Assembly (NCBI RefSeq): GCF_900172345.1
Contig: NZ_FWFY01000019.1
Location: 1-32,888, forward strand
From: Limimaricola soesokkakensis
GTDB lineage: Bacteria; Pseudomonadota; Alphaproteobacteria; Rhodobacterales; Rhodobacteraceae
Length of the DNA stretch: 32,888 nt
Direction of reading: 5' to 3'
A program made the position numbers and the translations under genes. The first letter of the stretch is position 1. The number at the start of each line of letters is the position of its first letter. Below, one piece after another: positions 7,762-15,569 of the stretch. The notes beneath the pieces were generated by a model. The model was not told the origin of the DNA, ran no database searches, and worked only from the letters and a program-made list of their open reading frames with translations.

Positions 7762-8388
7762 GGCCGGGAAACCGGCAATTTCGAGCTCGACGGACTGATG
7801 GGGTTTGACCTGCATTCCAAGACGGTGGGCATCGTCGGAACGGGCCAGATCGGTGCCGTCCTCGCGCGTATTCTCCGTGGCTTCGGTTGTCGGGTTCTCG
7901 CCTGCGATCCGTCGCCTCATCCGGACTGCCTCGACCTCGGCGTCAGCTATGTCGATCTCGCCGAACTGCTCGCGGAGAGCGACATCGTCACTCTGCAATG
8001 TCCGCTGACGCCGCAGACGCATCATCTCATCGACGACCGGGCGGTCGCGCGGATGAAGACCGGGGCCATGCTGGTCAACACCAGCCGAGGTGCGGTGATC
8101 GACACGCGGTCAGTCATCCGCGGCCTGAAGAGCGGGCGGATCGGCAGCCTCGGCCTCGATGTCTACGAGGAGGAGGGGGAGCTCTTCTTCGAAGATCTCT
8201 CGAACCAGATTATCCCCGACGATGTCTTCGCGCGGCTCCTGACCTTTCCGAACGTGCTGATCACCGGTCACCAGGGATTCTTCACGATTGAGGCGCTCAC
8301 CGGGATCGCCGAGACCACGATTGGGAACATCACCGCCTTCGAGCGAGACGGTCGCGCCATCCATCCCGTTCCGGACCCGGCGGGATAA
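7762..8388 (+). pseudogene. D-lactate (2-hydroxyacid) dehydrogenase, N-terminally truncated
   Basis: The open part covers the NAD-binding domain and the returning C-terminal strand of a D-LDH. It shows KTVGIVGTGQIG (Rossmann loop), NTSRGAVID with the catalytic Arg, GLDVYEEEGELFFED with the catalytic Glu region and LITGHQGFFT with the catalytic His. Family members are about 330 aa; only ~200 remain. Homology can be traced back to GNFELDGLMGFDL near 7774, and an in-frame TGA lies at 7726-7728. No ATG precedes 7798 in frame, and about 140 residues of substrate-binding domain are missing. The break meets the broken DUF2254 gene, so both were damaged in one rearrangement. A 196-aa product from ATG 7798 is unlikely to be active. 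Confidence 0.75.
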
Positions 8389-8492
8389 CCACGCGCGTCG
8401 GACATTGCTTCGCCTTGTTTAGGGAACGCGCGAACGCCGCTGCACCGCTCGGTCATCGTTTGACCGATGTCGCATTCGTGTGAAGGTGGGGC

Positions 8493-8954
8493 ATGTGGTT
8501 CCAACTCGCCCTCGGCAGCCTGCTCATCGCCATTACCGCCGTGGCGGCCGCGCTGTCTTGGTGGGGGCTCGAAGCGGTCCTCGTGCGGACGCATCGTTGG
8601 GCGACGCGCCCGCCGCACGGGCCGAAGCTGACCGCGATCCTGTCGCTGTCGATGCTCTGGGCGCTGATGATGATGACGGCGTCCGTTTGGATCTGGGCGC
8701 TGGCCTTCTGGGCGCTCAAGACCTTCGACACCTTCGAGGCGTCGGTCTATTTCGCGCTCGTGGTCTTCACCACCCTCGGCTTCGGCGATGTGCTGCTGCC
8801 AACCGAGTGGCGACTGCTCGGAGGCCTGGCCGCGGCCAATGGCCTCCTGACCTTCGGCATCCTGACCGCGATGCTGGTCGAGACGCTCAGGCAGACCCGG
8901 CTGAGCCAGCGAAATTCGGTTTCTCCGACCCGATCGCGACCTCTGGAACGGTAA
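8493..8954 (+). CDS. Two-TM potassium channel family protein
   Basis: A 153-aa Ion_trans_2-type protein. Its hydrophobic segments are at about residues 3-25, 50-75 and 105-128; the stretch VYFALVVFTTLGFGDVLLP before the last is a pore helix plus selectivity filter (TLGFGD, a variant of TxGYGD). This is the minimal pore unit of K+ channels, which assemble as tetramers in the inner membrane. No cytoplasmic RCK/TrkA-N domain follows; the C-terminal tail is about 20 polar residues. The start has AAGGTGGGG seven bases upstream. The upstream gene is a broken LDH and the downstream gene is convergent, so it is probably transcribed alone. Ion selectivity is inferred from the filter. Confidence 0.8.
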   Translation: MWFQLALGSLLIAITAVAAALSWWGLEAVLVRTHRWATRPPHGPKLTAILSLSMLWALMMMTASVWIWALAFWALKTFDTFEASVYFALVVFTTLGFGDVLLPTEWRLLGGLAAANGLLTFGILTAMLVETLRQTRLSQRNSVSPTRSRPLER

Positions 8955-9014
8955 GTCTCGCCGCTCAGAGCAGAAGCTGCGGTCGACAGGAATGGCCCGC
9001 GAGATCGGGCTGAT

Positions 9015-9035
9015 CGCCGGCACGAAGCGCCGGCG
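9015..9035. terminator. Hairpin between convergent genes
   Basis: CGCCGGC and GCCGGCG pair perfectly around a 7-base loop, 60 bases after the channel gene and about 90 bases after the convergent micro-protein gene ends. There is no T-run on either side, so a transcription-stop role is only plausible from position. Confidence 0.3.
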
Positions 9036-9128
9036 GGAAGCACCAACCCTGCGTCAGAGCGATCAAGGCGCCTTGAAACCTGACACCGGAGATCGAATGC
9101 ACCGACCGGCGCTGGCCATTCGAAGTCA

Positions 9129-9284
9129 GTCTTCGGGGGCCGCGATGGCGGGCACCTCGGCAGGCCCTGAGATCCAGTTCATCACCACGTCGCCCAGCAT
9201 CCAAACCAGAGCAAGCGCGAGCACCGCCGCGACCAGCAGCACCATGAAGACGCCCGGTGAGACTGGCCGCTTGTTGATGTCCAT
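9129..9284 (-). CDS. 52-aa single-pass membrane micro-protein (copy 2)
   Basis: A 52-residue protein with polar start MDINKRPVSPG, one membrane helix at about residues 12-38 and an acidic Pro/Ala tail. It is colinear with the micro-protein at 4140-4298 with no gaps and about 22 identities. ATG 9284 is chosen because AGAAGGA lies upstream and because it matches the start of the paralog; the frame continues upstream (to 9362) but that part overlaps the FNR box. The coordinates leave out the stop codon, which lies at 9126-9128. An FNR-type box sits 58 nt upstream, and the fnrL gene is 145 bases away in the same direction. Unlike copy 1, it is not followed by an acyltransferase. The family is not one I recognise; a membrane accessory protein for anaerobic or micro-oxic respiration is inferred. 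Confidence 0.75.
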
Positions 9285-9342
9285 TCTGACATTCCTTCTG
9301 CTGAAGATACCATCCAGCATAAGTCCGCGGCATTGATTTGCC

Positions 9343-9356
9343 CTGATCCAGATCAA
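9343..9356 (-). promoter_or_regulatory. FNR/FnrL-type box before micro-protein 2
   Basis: On the minus strand the site reads TTGATCTGGATCAG, 9 of 10 fixed bases of TTGAT-N4-ATCAA, ending 58 nt before the ATG at 9284. A TATGCT sequence (plus 9317-9322) lies where a -10 element should be for class II activation. It differs from the box at 4067-4080 by one base and has the same orientation relative to its gene. Confidence 0.65.
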
Positions 9357-9367
9357 GCCCAAGAGAG

Positions 9368-9398
9368 ATCAGGCACTGCTTCGACTGGCCTGCCTGAT
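9368..9398. terminator. Inverted repeat downstream of fnrL
   Basis: ATCAGGCA and TGCCTGAT pair perfectly across a 15-base loop, 31 bases after the fnrL stop codon. It lacks a clear T-run, so it is only a possible end of the fnrL transcript. Confidence 0.25.
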
Positions 9399-9428
9399 AG
9401 TTCGGTCCGATTGCAGGGAAGGGGTAGA

Positions 9429-10154
9429 TCAGGCCGGCACCAGGTTCTCGCCGGTCTCCTCTTCGAGACGGATGAGATCCGGAATGATGATGCGACGTTT
9501 TTCGTCCAGCGCGATGACACCCTCACGGCTGAGTTGGCTGATCTGCCGGCTCACCGTTTCGATCGTGAGTCCGAGATACTCGGACATCGCCTCTCGTGTC
9601 AGGGGCAAGTGGAGCCGAAGATCTCCGGTGATTGGAACGAGGCTGAAGTTGGCTTCACGGCGTGCGACCGAGACCAGCAAGCTCGCGATCCGCTCGCGCG
9701 CCGTCTTTCGACCCAGAACCATCATCCACTCGCGCGCGGCATCCAGCTCGTCGAGGGTCATTTCCAGAAACCGTCCCGACACATGCGGCATGTCTTCCAG
9801 CAGTTGTTCGAACGGCGCGCGGCGAAAGCAGCACAGGGTCACGTCGCTGGCCGCGACAATGTCGTAAGGCGTGGTGCTGCGTCCGGGGCGGCCGATGAAG
9901 TCGGAAGGCAGAAGCAGTCCCACCATCTGCACTCGCCCGTCCTCCATGGACTGGGACATCGTGGCAATGCCTGAGACGACCGAGCCCACGAAAGACAGCT
10001 CATCTCCCGCCCAGACGATCCGCTGGCCTGCTTCGTAGCGGCGATAGAATTTGACGTCTTCGAGACGTTGCAATTCTGCTTCGTCACAGCGGGAGCAGAC
10101 CGCCCGATGTCGAATATGGCAGTCGGAACAATGCAGATCGCCATGAGGTAACAT
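9429..10154 (-). CDS. fnrL: FnrL-type oxygen-sensing Crp/Fnr regulator
   Basis: A 241-aa transcription factor. The N-terminus carries C9-x2-C12-x7-C20-x2-C23, and C108/C109 lie in the middle; FNR proteins bind an oxygen-labile [4Fe-4S] cluster with three N-terminal cysteines and one central cysteine. A cyclic-nucleotide-like beta roll (about 35-150), a dimer helix and a Crp-type HTH (SEYLGLTIETVSRQISQL) follow. The E-x-x-SR pattern in the recognition helix is the FNR reading head for TTGAT half-sites. ATG 10154 is preceded by TAGGAGA; the frame is open upstream to 10262 but without motif. Under low oxygen it should activate or repress genes with TTGAT-N4-ATCAA sites, three of which lie in this window. 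It could be a second copy beside a chromosomal fnrL. Confidence 0.9.
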   Translation of the reverse strand: MLPHGDLHCSDCHIRHRAVCSRCDEAELQRLEDVKFYRRYEAGQRIVWAGDELSFVGSVVSGIATMSQSMEDGRVQMVGLLLPSDFIGRPGRSTTPYDIVAASDVTLCCFRRAPFEQLLEDMPHVSGRFLEMTLDELDAAREWMMVLGRKTARERIASLLVSVARREANFSLVPITGDLRLHLPLTREAMSEYLGLTIETVSRQISQLSREGVIALDEKRRIIIPDLIRLEEETGENLVPA

Positions 10155-10286
10155 GGCCGTTCTCCTAACTTGGCAAAGCAATTCTATCATCGAAATGCAT
10201 TTGCGGGAGTTGCAAAGGATCGAATGACGTCCGGTATTATGAGTGGCCTGCGTCTTGTTCACCGAATGCCCTGCGTTCAGGCGAAA

Positions 10287-10931
10287 TCAGGAAAGAGCGG
10301 GGCGGTTCCAAGCCACCCCGGTCGGCGGCCAGGTCGAATCGCCTCTGTAGGCCAGAATGCCATCGGTCTGCGAACTGCCATCTGGGCAACGGGGCTCGGC
10401 CGGGTGCGAGGGGTATTGCATTGCTGGGTCGGTTTCCGCCTTGACCGGCATTCCAGCAAACAGATGTCGAAGCTCCGTTTCCGACACCCTGTCGGCTTCC
10501 ATCAGCAAACGCACGAGGGGGTCCGCGAGCATTCCGTCCAGAAACGCGCTTTGTGCGTTCGATCCTCTCAGGGCATCGCGCGCGAGCGCGCTCTCGAGGT
10601 CGGTCAGGCGCACGTCAAGCGTCGGCGGCATGCCCGGTTCCGGTGCCGGATTGTGCAAATGGAGCAGGATGTAATCCTTCCAACACATCGGGGCGGCGTA
10701 GGCGCGCCAGACATCGATCTCGACTTCGAACTCGTATCGCCCCGGCGGAAGCTGTCCGTCGAAGCCTGGCAGCACGAATGGATGGGCGAATGAAATCTCG
10801 GCCATGCTCAGGATATCCGTCCGGAGCCCGGGATCGTCATGTGGAGTCCGCGCGCTGTCGGGCGCTGAGCACTCCGGCCCTGCGCGATTCATCTGCTTTT
10901 CCGTCTTCGCAAGTTGGCGCTTGAAACTCAT
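10287..10931 (-). CDS. Conserved protein of unknown function
   Basis: A 214-aa soluble protein. The central part (FVLPGFDGQLPPGRYEFEVEID, then YILLHLHNPAPEPGMPPTLDVRLTDLESAL, then DPLVRLLMEADRVSETELRHLFAG) is a pattern I recall from uncharacterised alphaproteobacterial proteins, with a beta-rich first half and a helical second half. The C-terminal 40 residues are Pro/Trp-rich and unlike the rest. No signal peptide or membrane segment. ATG 10931 has GGGAGA about nine bases upstream; an internal ATG at 10805 begins exactly where the conserved part starts and is a possible alternative. It lies 132 bases upstream of fnrL in the same orientation, so the two could share a transcript. I assign no function. 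Confidence 0.6.
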   Translation of the reverse strand: MSFKRQLAKTEKQMNRAGPECSAPDSARTPHDDPGLRTDILSMAEISFAHPFVLPGFDGQLPPGRYEFEVEIDVWRAYAAPMCWKDYILLHLHNPAPEPGMPPTLDVRLTDLESALARDALRGSNAQSAFLDGMLADPLVRLLMEADRVSETELRHLFAGMPVKAETDPAMQYPSHPAEPRCPDGSSQTDGILAYRGDSTWPPTGVAWNRPALS

Positions 10932-11116
10932 GGGCGTTCTCCCAAGTCCGGGGGTCGTTTACTCGCTCGGGCACCGCTTCTTGGTGGGGAGCGACCGAGA
11001 CCGGAAGGCATGGCTCCACCACGCGTCCCGACGGAACTGTCTGATGATCCGCTCGAAAGGCTGTCGAGCAATGCGGCCTTGCCGCCATCGAGCGTCCTGC
11101 CGAACGCAAAGGTCGC

Positions 11117-11419
11117 TCAAAGGCGGTTCTCGTCCGGCAAAGCCTCTTCCGGGCCAACCGGAGGTTCCGGAAGGCGAGTAAGGCGGCAGTTCATCCGCCT
11201 CACTCGACCCCACTCGTTAAACATTGGCACGCAAAACCCGTAGACCAACGAGGCTCCGATCGTGCTGTCGATGTCGTCGAAACCGGGCAGCGAGTCGCTG
11301 GTGTATTCGGTCCTGTAGCTGAACCGGGGAGAGAGAGGGTCGGTGACCCTGAAATTCACACCCGCATCGTAGGTGACGAGATTGCTGAACTCCGAGAACA
11401 GGAAGTCGGGATATTCCAT
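11117..11419 (-). pseudogene. DUF481 outer-membrane beta-barrel, C-terminal remnant
   Basis: The frame encodes FSNLVTYDAGVNFRVTDPLSPRF, then an SYRTEYTSDS block and ASLVYGF, which match the final strands of DUF481 (YdiY-like, salt-induced outer membrane) proteins, normally about 250 aa and ending at that last 'YGF'. Here only about 50 residues of the barrel remain. The frame then runs 40 residues past the natural end into sequence with no family resemblance, so both ends are altered. Oddly, the ATG at 11419 has a strong AAGGAGGG about eight bases upstream, so a 100-aa product might be made. It has no signal peptide and could not form a barrel. Confidence 0.5.
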
Positions 11420-11512
11420 GATCATTCCCTCCTTGAAGTCATCCGCCCGGCTTGGGCGTCCCTTCAAGGACCGACATAGGCACCCCTCATGCCATTCAAA
11501 AATTCATAATAA

Positions 11513-12472
11513 TCATGGTTGAGGCGAGTTATTCTCACGGATGATTTTGCGGGTCTTGCCCAGTGTTGCGACCTCGGGCTGCATGCTGATGGTGCGAAGT
11601 TTCTTCATCACCACGGCTTGGTCGTCGCGAGCTGCTTCGGTCGCCTGTGCAAGCGTCTCCTTGGCCAAACCGAGAAGATCTGGATCAAGGTCGTCACGCC
11701 AGACGGACCACAGCGGCAGCGTGAACTTCGGCGCACCCGGAACCAGGTGTAGGCTATCTGCATCGAGGTGCTTGTAGATGTATCTCGCTGGCAGGTAGGC
11801 CGCCCAGTGACGATCCAGGATGAACTCGGCCCCCAATGCTTCGAGCGACAACGTCAGCCCCGGGTTGGTCAGTTCCGGGAAGGCGAGGCTGTGTGCGTGG
11901 ACAAACTCCTCCCCCCAGTTGATGAATGCATAGCGCCCCGTGAGATCGAAGGTCGGCTCAGGCCAAGTCGCGGCCAGCACCAGTTCATCATCCATGACCT
12001 TCTCGGCGTGAAGCCCCGGACGCAGTTGCGGCGTATACATCAACCCGACTTGCATGCTGCCTTCGGTCAGAAAACGGGTGAGGCGGTCGGGCATCCCGAG
12101 TTCCAAGCGCAGACTGAGATCAGGCATGGTCGCTTGAAGGCCATCGATCCAACGAAAGCCGAGCCGCGGCCAGAGGGAGAACTGCGCACCGATGGTCAAG
12201 CTCTTCCTGAACCCTTCGGGGATACCGACCTTCTGACGCGCTTCCTCCCAGACCTTCAGCAGGGACAATGCATACTTCTCAAATTCATGCCCGGCATGGG
12301 TCAGCTCGGCGCCGGCCTTGGAGCGCTCGAAGAGGCGTTTTCCAAGTGCCTGTTCGAGACGTTGGATGCGCAGGGAGACGGCAGATGGGGTGACGTAAAG
12401 CCTTTCGGAGGCGGACACGAAGGACCCGGTCGCGGCTACCTCCAGAAACGTCTTCACCAGTATCGTGTCCAT
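11513..12472 (-). CDS. LysR-family transcriptional regulator
   Basis: A 319-aa LTTR of standard length. Residues 1-60 form the winged HTH (VKTFLEVAATGSFVSASERL...TPSAVSLRIQRLEQALGKRLFER), followed by the linker helix and a two-lobed LysR_substrate domain (SLTIGAQFSLWPRLGFRWID..., VGLMYTPQLRPGL, LVLAATWPE). ATG 12472 is used; a TTG two codons upstream is possible. A CCAAG-N11-CTTGG inverted repeat begins three bases upstream of the start and could be an autoregulatory site. The divergent neighbour is the beta-CASP hydrolase gene, 255 bases away, a candidate target. The effector is not predictable. Confidence 0.85.
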   Translation of the reverse strand: MDTILVKTFLEVAATGSFVSASERLYVTPSAVSLRIQRLEQALGKRLFERSKAGAELTHAGHEFEKYALSLLKVWEEARQKVGIPEGFRKSLTIGAQFSLWPRLGFRWIDGLQATMPDLSLRLELGMPDRLTRFLTEGSMQVGLMYTPQLRPGLHAEKVMDDELVLAATWPEPTFDLTGRYAFINWGEEFVHAHSLAFPELTNPGLTLSLEALGAEFILDRHWAAYLPARYIYKHLDADSLHLVPGAPKFTLPLWSVWRDDLDPDLLGLAKETLAQATEAARDDQAVVMKKLRTISMQPEVATLGKTRKIIRENNSPQP

Positions 12473-12474
12473 GA

Positions 12475-12495
12475 CCAAGCATATGCAGATCTTGG
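12475..12495. promoter_or_regulatory. Inverted repeat at the LysR gene start
   Basis: CCAAG and CTTGG are separated by 11 bases, giving a 21-bp dyad directly upstream of the LysR start codon. LysR regulators bind dyads of the T-N11-A class, and this arrangement has the right geometry for autoregulation. The arms are short, so chance is not excluded. Confidence 0.35.
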
Positions 12496-12727
12496 TTCAA
12501 AACCAGTTCAGTCTTGCGTGGCTCATGTGTTTGCCGAGGTCGCCTGACTGAAGAAATGGGCACGATGGACGCCATGGCGCCGTCGTTCGGGCTCGCCATT
12601 AACCAAGGGCGTTCGAGGCGCCCCAGTCTGGCTATTGCTCTGGCTGCTTCCGGTGAGACGAACAGCAGCCGGTCCTGCGGTCCCCGCTTGTGGTATCATT
12701 GCCTTGCCGCTTTGCGGGAGGAGAGCC

Positions 12728-14095
12728 GTGACGGACCTGCTATCGTTTTTCGGGGCTGCGGATACCGTCACTGGGTCGCGCTACTTGCTCGAGACCGGTG
12801 GACGCCGTGTGCTGATCGACTGCGGCCTGTTCCAAGGCTACAAGAAACTGCGGCAGCGGAACTGGTTGCCGTTTCCGGTCGCCCCTTCCAGCATCGACGC
12901 CGTGCTGCTTACCCACGCGCATCTTGATCACTCGGGGTATCTACCTCGGCTTGCCCGAATGGGATTTTCGGGCCCGGTGTATTGCACGGCTGGGACCCGC
13001 GATCTGTGCCACATCCTGCTGCTCGACAGCGCCTATCTCAACGAGAAGGACGCCGACCGCAGCACCCGCTTGGGATACACGTCCCACCATCCGGCCCGGC
13101 CGCTCTATGACCGGGACGATGCAAAGGCCGCCCTCAAACTGCTTCGGCCGGTAGAGTTCGAGACGCCTCTGCAACTCGACGGATTGCGCGCCCGGTTCAG
13201 GCGGGCCGGTCATATTCTCGGGGCCGCCAGCATCTCGGTCGAAACACCTGATCGGACCATCGTCTTCTCCGGCGACATCGGACGCCACAACGATCTCACG
13301 ATGCCGGACCCTGAGCCTTTCGAACATGCGGACGTTCTTTTGATCGAGTCGACCTATGGCGACCGCCTCCATGATCACTCGGATGCCGAGGCGCAACTCG
13401 CGAACATCATCTCCGGCACGACGGCGCGCGGCGGCACGGTTCTGATCCCGGCGTTCGCGGTCGGTCGAGCGCAGACGCTGCTTTTCATTATCCAACGCCT
13501 CAAGGTTGAAGGCCGGATTGGAAACATACCGGTGTTTCTCGACAGCCCCATGGCGATCGATGCGTCCGAGATCTACAAATCGCATCCGCGCGACCACAAG
13601 ATGGATGTCGGTGGCTTCAAAGAGACATTCGCTGGCGCCACCTACGTGACCTCGGTCGAAGCCTCCAAGGCGCTGACGGTGAATCGCTACCCCAAGGTGA
13701 TCGTATCGGCATCGGGAATGGCCACCGGTGGACGTATCCTGCATCACCTGAGCGCCTATCTTCGCGACTACGACAACACGATCCTATTGCCTGGCTTCCA
13801 GGCAGGGGGCACTCGTGGCGCGCAATTGGCCGCAGGCGCTCAGCAGATCAAGATTCATGGTCAATACGTCCCTGTCGGTGCCGAAGTCGTGCAGATGCAC
13901 CAGCTTTCAGCGCATGCGGATCGAGAGGGCCTGCTTCAATGGCTGGACGGCTTTCGCGAGCCGCCTCGAACGATCTTCGTGACGCATGGGGAGGACACTG
14001 CGTCCGACGCTCTGCGGTTGGCCATAAAGGAGCGGACCGGGACGAACGCGGTTGTGCCTGAGCACTCGCAGTGTGTCGATCTCGACCGGGTCTAA
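12728..14095 (+). CDS. MBL-fold/beta-CASP RNA-specificity-domain hydrolase
   Basis: A 455-aa protein with the full architecture of the CPSF73/beta-CASP ribonuclease group. The metallo-beta-lactamase motif THAHLDHSG (H63, H65, D67, H68) binds two zinc ions; the later motifs RRAGHILGAAS and FSGDIGRHND supply the remaining ligands. The beta-CASP domain follows (STYGDRLHD, then IPAFAVGRAQTLL), then the RNA-specificity motif SASGMATGGRILHHL and QLSAHADREGLLQWL with C-terminal HGE. GTG 12728 is chosen for GGGAGGAGAGCC upstream and because the conserved sequence begins at once; the frame upstream is not conserved. Presumably a cytoplasmic RNase. In related bacteria such genes lie in stress or anaerobic clusters, as here. 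Confidence 0.88.
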   Translation: MTDLLSFFGAADTVTGSRYLLETGGRRVLIDCGLFQGYKKLRQRNWLPFPVAPSSIDAVLLTHAHLDHSGYLPRLARMGFSGPVYCTAGTRDLCHILLLDSAYLNEKDADRSTRLGYTSHHPARPLYDRDDAKAALKLLRPVEFETPLQLDGLRARFRRAGHILGAASISVETPDRTIVFSGDIGRHNDLTMPDPEPFEHADVLLIESTYGDRLHDHSDAEAQLANIISGTTARGGTVLIPAFAVGRAQTLLFIIQRLKVEGRIGNIPVFLDSPMAIDASEIYKSHPRDHKMDVGGFKETFAGATYVTSVEASKALTVNRYPKVIVSASGMATGGRILHHLSAYLRDYDNTILLPGFQAGGTRGAQLAAGAQQIKIHGQYVPVGAEVVQMHQLSAHADREGLLQWLDGFREPPRTIFVTHGEDTASDALRLAIKERTGTNAVVPEHSQCVDLDRV

Positions 14096-14125
14096 GTCTG
14101 ACAGCGTATTTCTTGCGCTCGCCGG

Positions 14126-15112
14126 TCAAGGCATGAGGATCGTGATGAGAACGAAATAGAGCGACAGGCTCGCTGCGTCCTGAACGATGGTGCATATGGG
14201 CCCTGAGCCCAAGGCTGGGTCAAAGCCAAAGCGCTGGAAGCCCCACGGCAGTGCAAACCCCGCAAGGGCCGAAACTGCCCCTCCGCCGAGCACGGAAAGA
14301 CCTACTGCAAGCGCAAGGGGGAGCTGGCCGAAGCTGAAGAACACTGCACCTCCCGCGAGCAGGCCGAGCGTCGTGCCGATTGCCAGACCGATGATCAGTT
14401 CGTCCCGCAGTAGAGGGCCAATCGCAAACCCTCCGCCGGAGAGGCTGCGCACAGAGACCGACACTGCCTGAGTGCCGATCGCGCCCGCGATATAGACGAG
14501 TGCCGGCACGAAGAATGCAGCGGCAACGTTGCGGGACAGAGCGTGCTCGAACCCGACCATGATCAGGGTGACAAGCGAGGACGCAAACAAGCCGAAGACC
14601 AACCACGGCAAGCGGCGTGAAAACCTGTTGAATAGGGAGGCATCCAGCGCGGCGTCAGCTCCATGTTCATGAGGCGCAATGCCTGCGAAGCGCTGCAAGT
14701 CTTCCATGTGCTCCTCGCGCAGGATACGGAAAACCGCTTCGGGCGGCACTGCGCCTATCAGCTGGCCGAGATCGTCGACGACTGGAACGGCGATCATGTT
14801 CAGGCGAATGGCCAACTGGGCGATGGCCTCTTGGTCGTCTCCGGGGCGCACCGCTTCATGCTCTTCCTGCATGATATCGCCAATCCGGTCGGATGGTCTG
14901 CCGAACATCTCGTTGATCCGGACGATGCCGACAAGCTGCCCAGCGGCATCGATGACAAATACCGTATCCGCGCAGTCGTAGAACCGTCCGCGCAGTGCCT
15001 CGAAGGCCTCTTCTACCGACGTTTCCACATGCACCCGCGGAACATTGGCGACCATGTGTGCGGCAGCAGCTTCCCGGTGATAGGCATGTTGGGCGTTGGA
15101 CAGTGGGGGCAT
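14126..15112 (-). CDS. mgtE: MgtE-type Mg2+ transporter lacking the N domain
   Basis: A 328-aa membrane protein. Two CBS repeats (about residues 15-135: VFVIDAAGQLVGIVRINEMF and VPVVDDLGQLIGAVPPEAVF) gate the pore and bind Mg2+ or nucleotides. Five hydrophobic segments follow from about residue 168, including ALVYIAGAIGTQAVSVSVRSL, the conserved pore-lining helix of MgtE/SLC41, and the C-terminal GPICTIVQDAASLSLYF with its Asp. Canonical MgtE is ~450 aa with an N-terminal superhelical domain that is absent here; shorter forms are common in alphaproteobacteria. The ATG has AAGGA eight bases upstream. It is convergent with the beta-CASP gene. Co2+ transport is an alternative. Confidence 0.85.
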   Translation of the reverse strand: MPPLSNAQHAYHREAAAAHMVANVPRVHVETSVEEAFEALRGRFYDCADTVFVIDAAGQLVGIVRINEMFGRPSDRIGDIMQEEHEAVRPGDDQEAIAQLAIRLNMIAVPVVDDLGQLIGAVPPEAVFRILREEHMEDLQRFAGIAPHEHGADAALDASLFNRFSRRLPWLVFGLFASSLVTLIMVGFEHALSRNVAAAFFVPALVYIAGAIGTQAVSVSVRSLSGGGFAIGPLLRDELIIGLAIGTTLGLLAGGAVFFSFGQLPLALAVGLSVLGGGAVSALAGFALPWGFQRFGFDPALGSGPICTIVQDAASLSLYFVLITILMP

Positions 15113-15569
15113 CTTCGATCCTTGCGAAGGTGGGCCGGGCTCGCGTGTCGCGAGCGCAAATGCGCCGACCGTTGCAGTCTCCGCACAAAAAACTTACTCG
15201 GCAAGGTCTTTGCAGTCCTATGTGCCTCAGACTGATTGATGGCAGGACGGCAATATCAGCATCGGCCCTCTGTATTCAGCGGTGACCAGCCTCACGCGTT
15301 GATCCCTGATCTGCCGAGAAGGCTGTCGGCAATACCGTTGACACGTCGTTGTGGGCCACCCGCGTGGTCATGAAAGGCGCGGTGGTTGCCTGAGAGGTCG
15401 TCACAAGGGATGGCGAGGACGCTGTGCGGAGCATTTCAGCGGCCGGACGATCAGCCTTCGTGGATCGGCTGGTGGCGGTGCGACATCATCGCGCCTCGCC
15501 TTGATATCGATCAAGGCACGTTCGCCGCCACAGCGATCTACTGACCCGGCATACCGAAACAGGATCGCC
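15113..15569. other. Intergenic region with a perfect FNR box
   Basis: About 457 bases between the divergent mgtE and cytochrome c genes. The last 70 bases carry a perfect TTGAT-N4-ATCAA site. The remainder (15113-15490) contains a T-rich run near 15190 on the plus complement that may belong to the mgtE promoter. No riboswitch-like fold or supported gene is visible. The frame of the cytochrome gene is open back to 15351, but that part has no ribosome site or motif. Confidence 0.5.
15501..15514 (+). promoter_or_regulatory. Perfect FNR/FnrL box before the cytochrome c gene
   Basis: TTGATATCGATCAA matches the full FNR consensus TTGAT-N4-ATCAA and is itself a 14-bp palindrome. It ends 55 nt before ATG 15570, so a class II activator position would put the transcript start near 15549. 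The spacing is close to that at the two micro-protein genes (58 and 59 nt). Confidence 0.75.
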
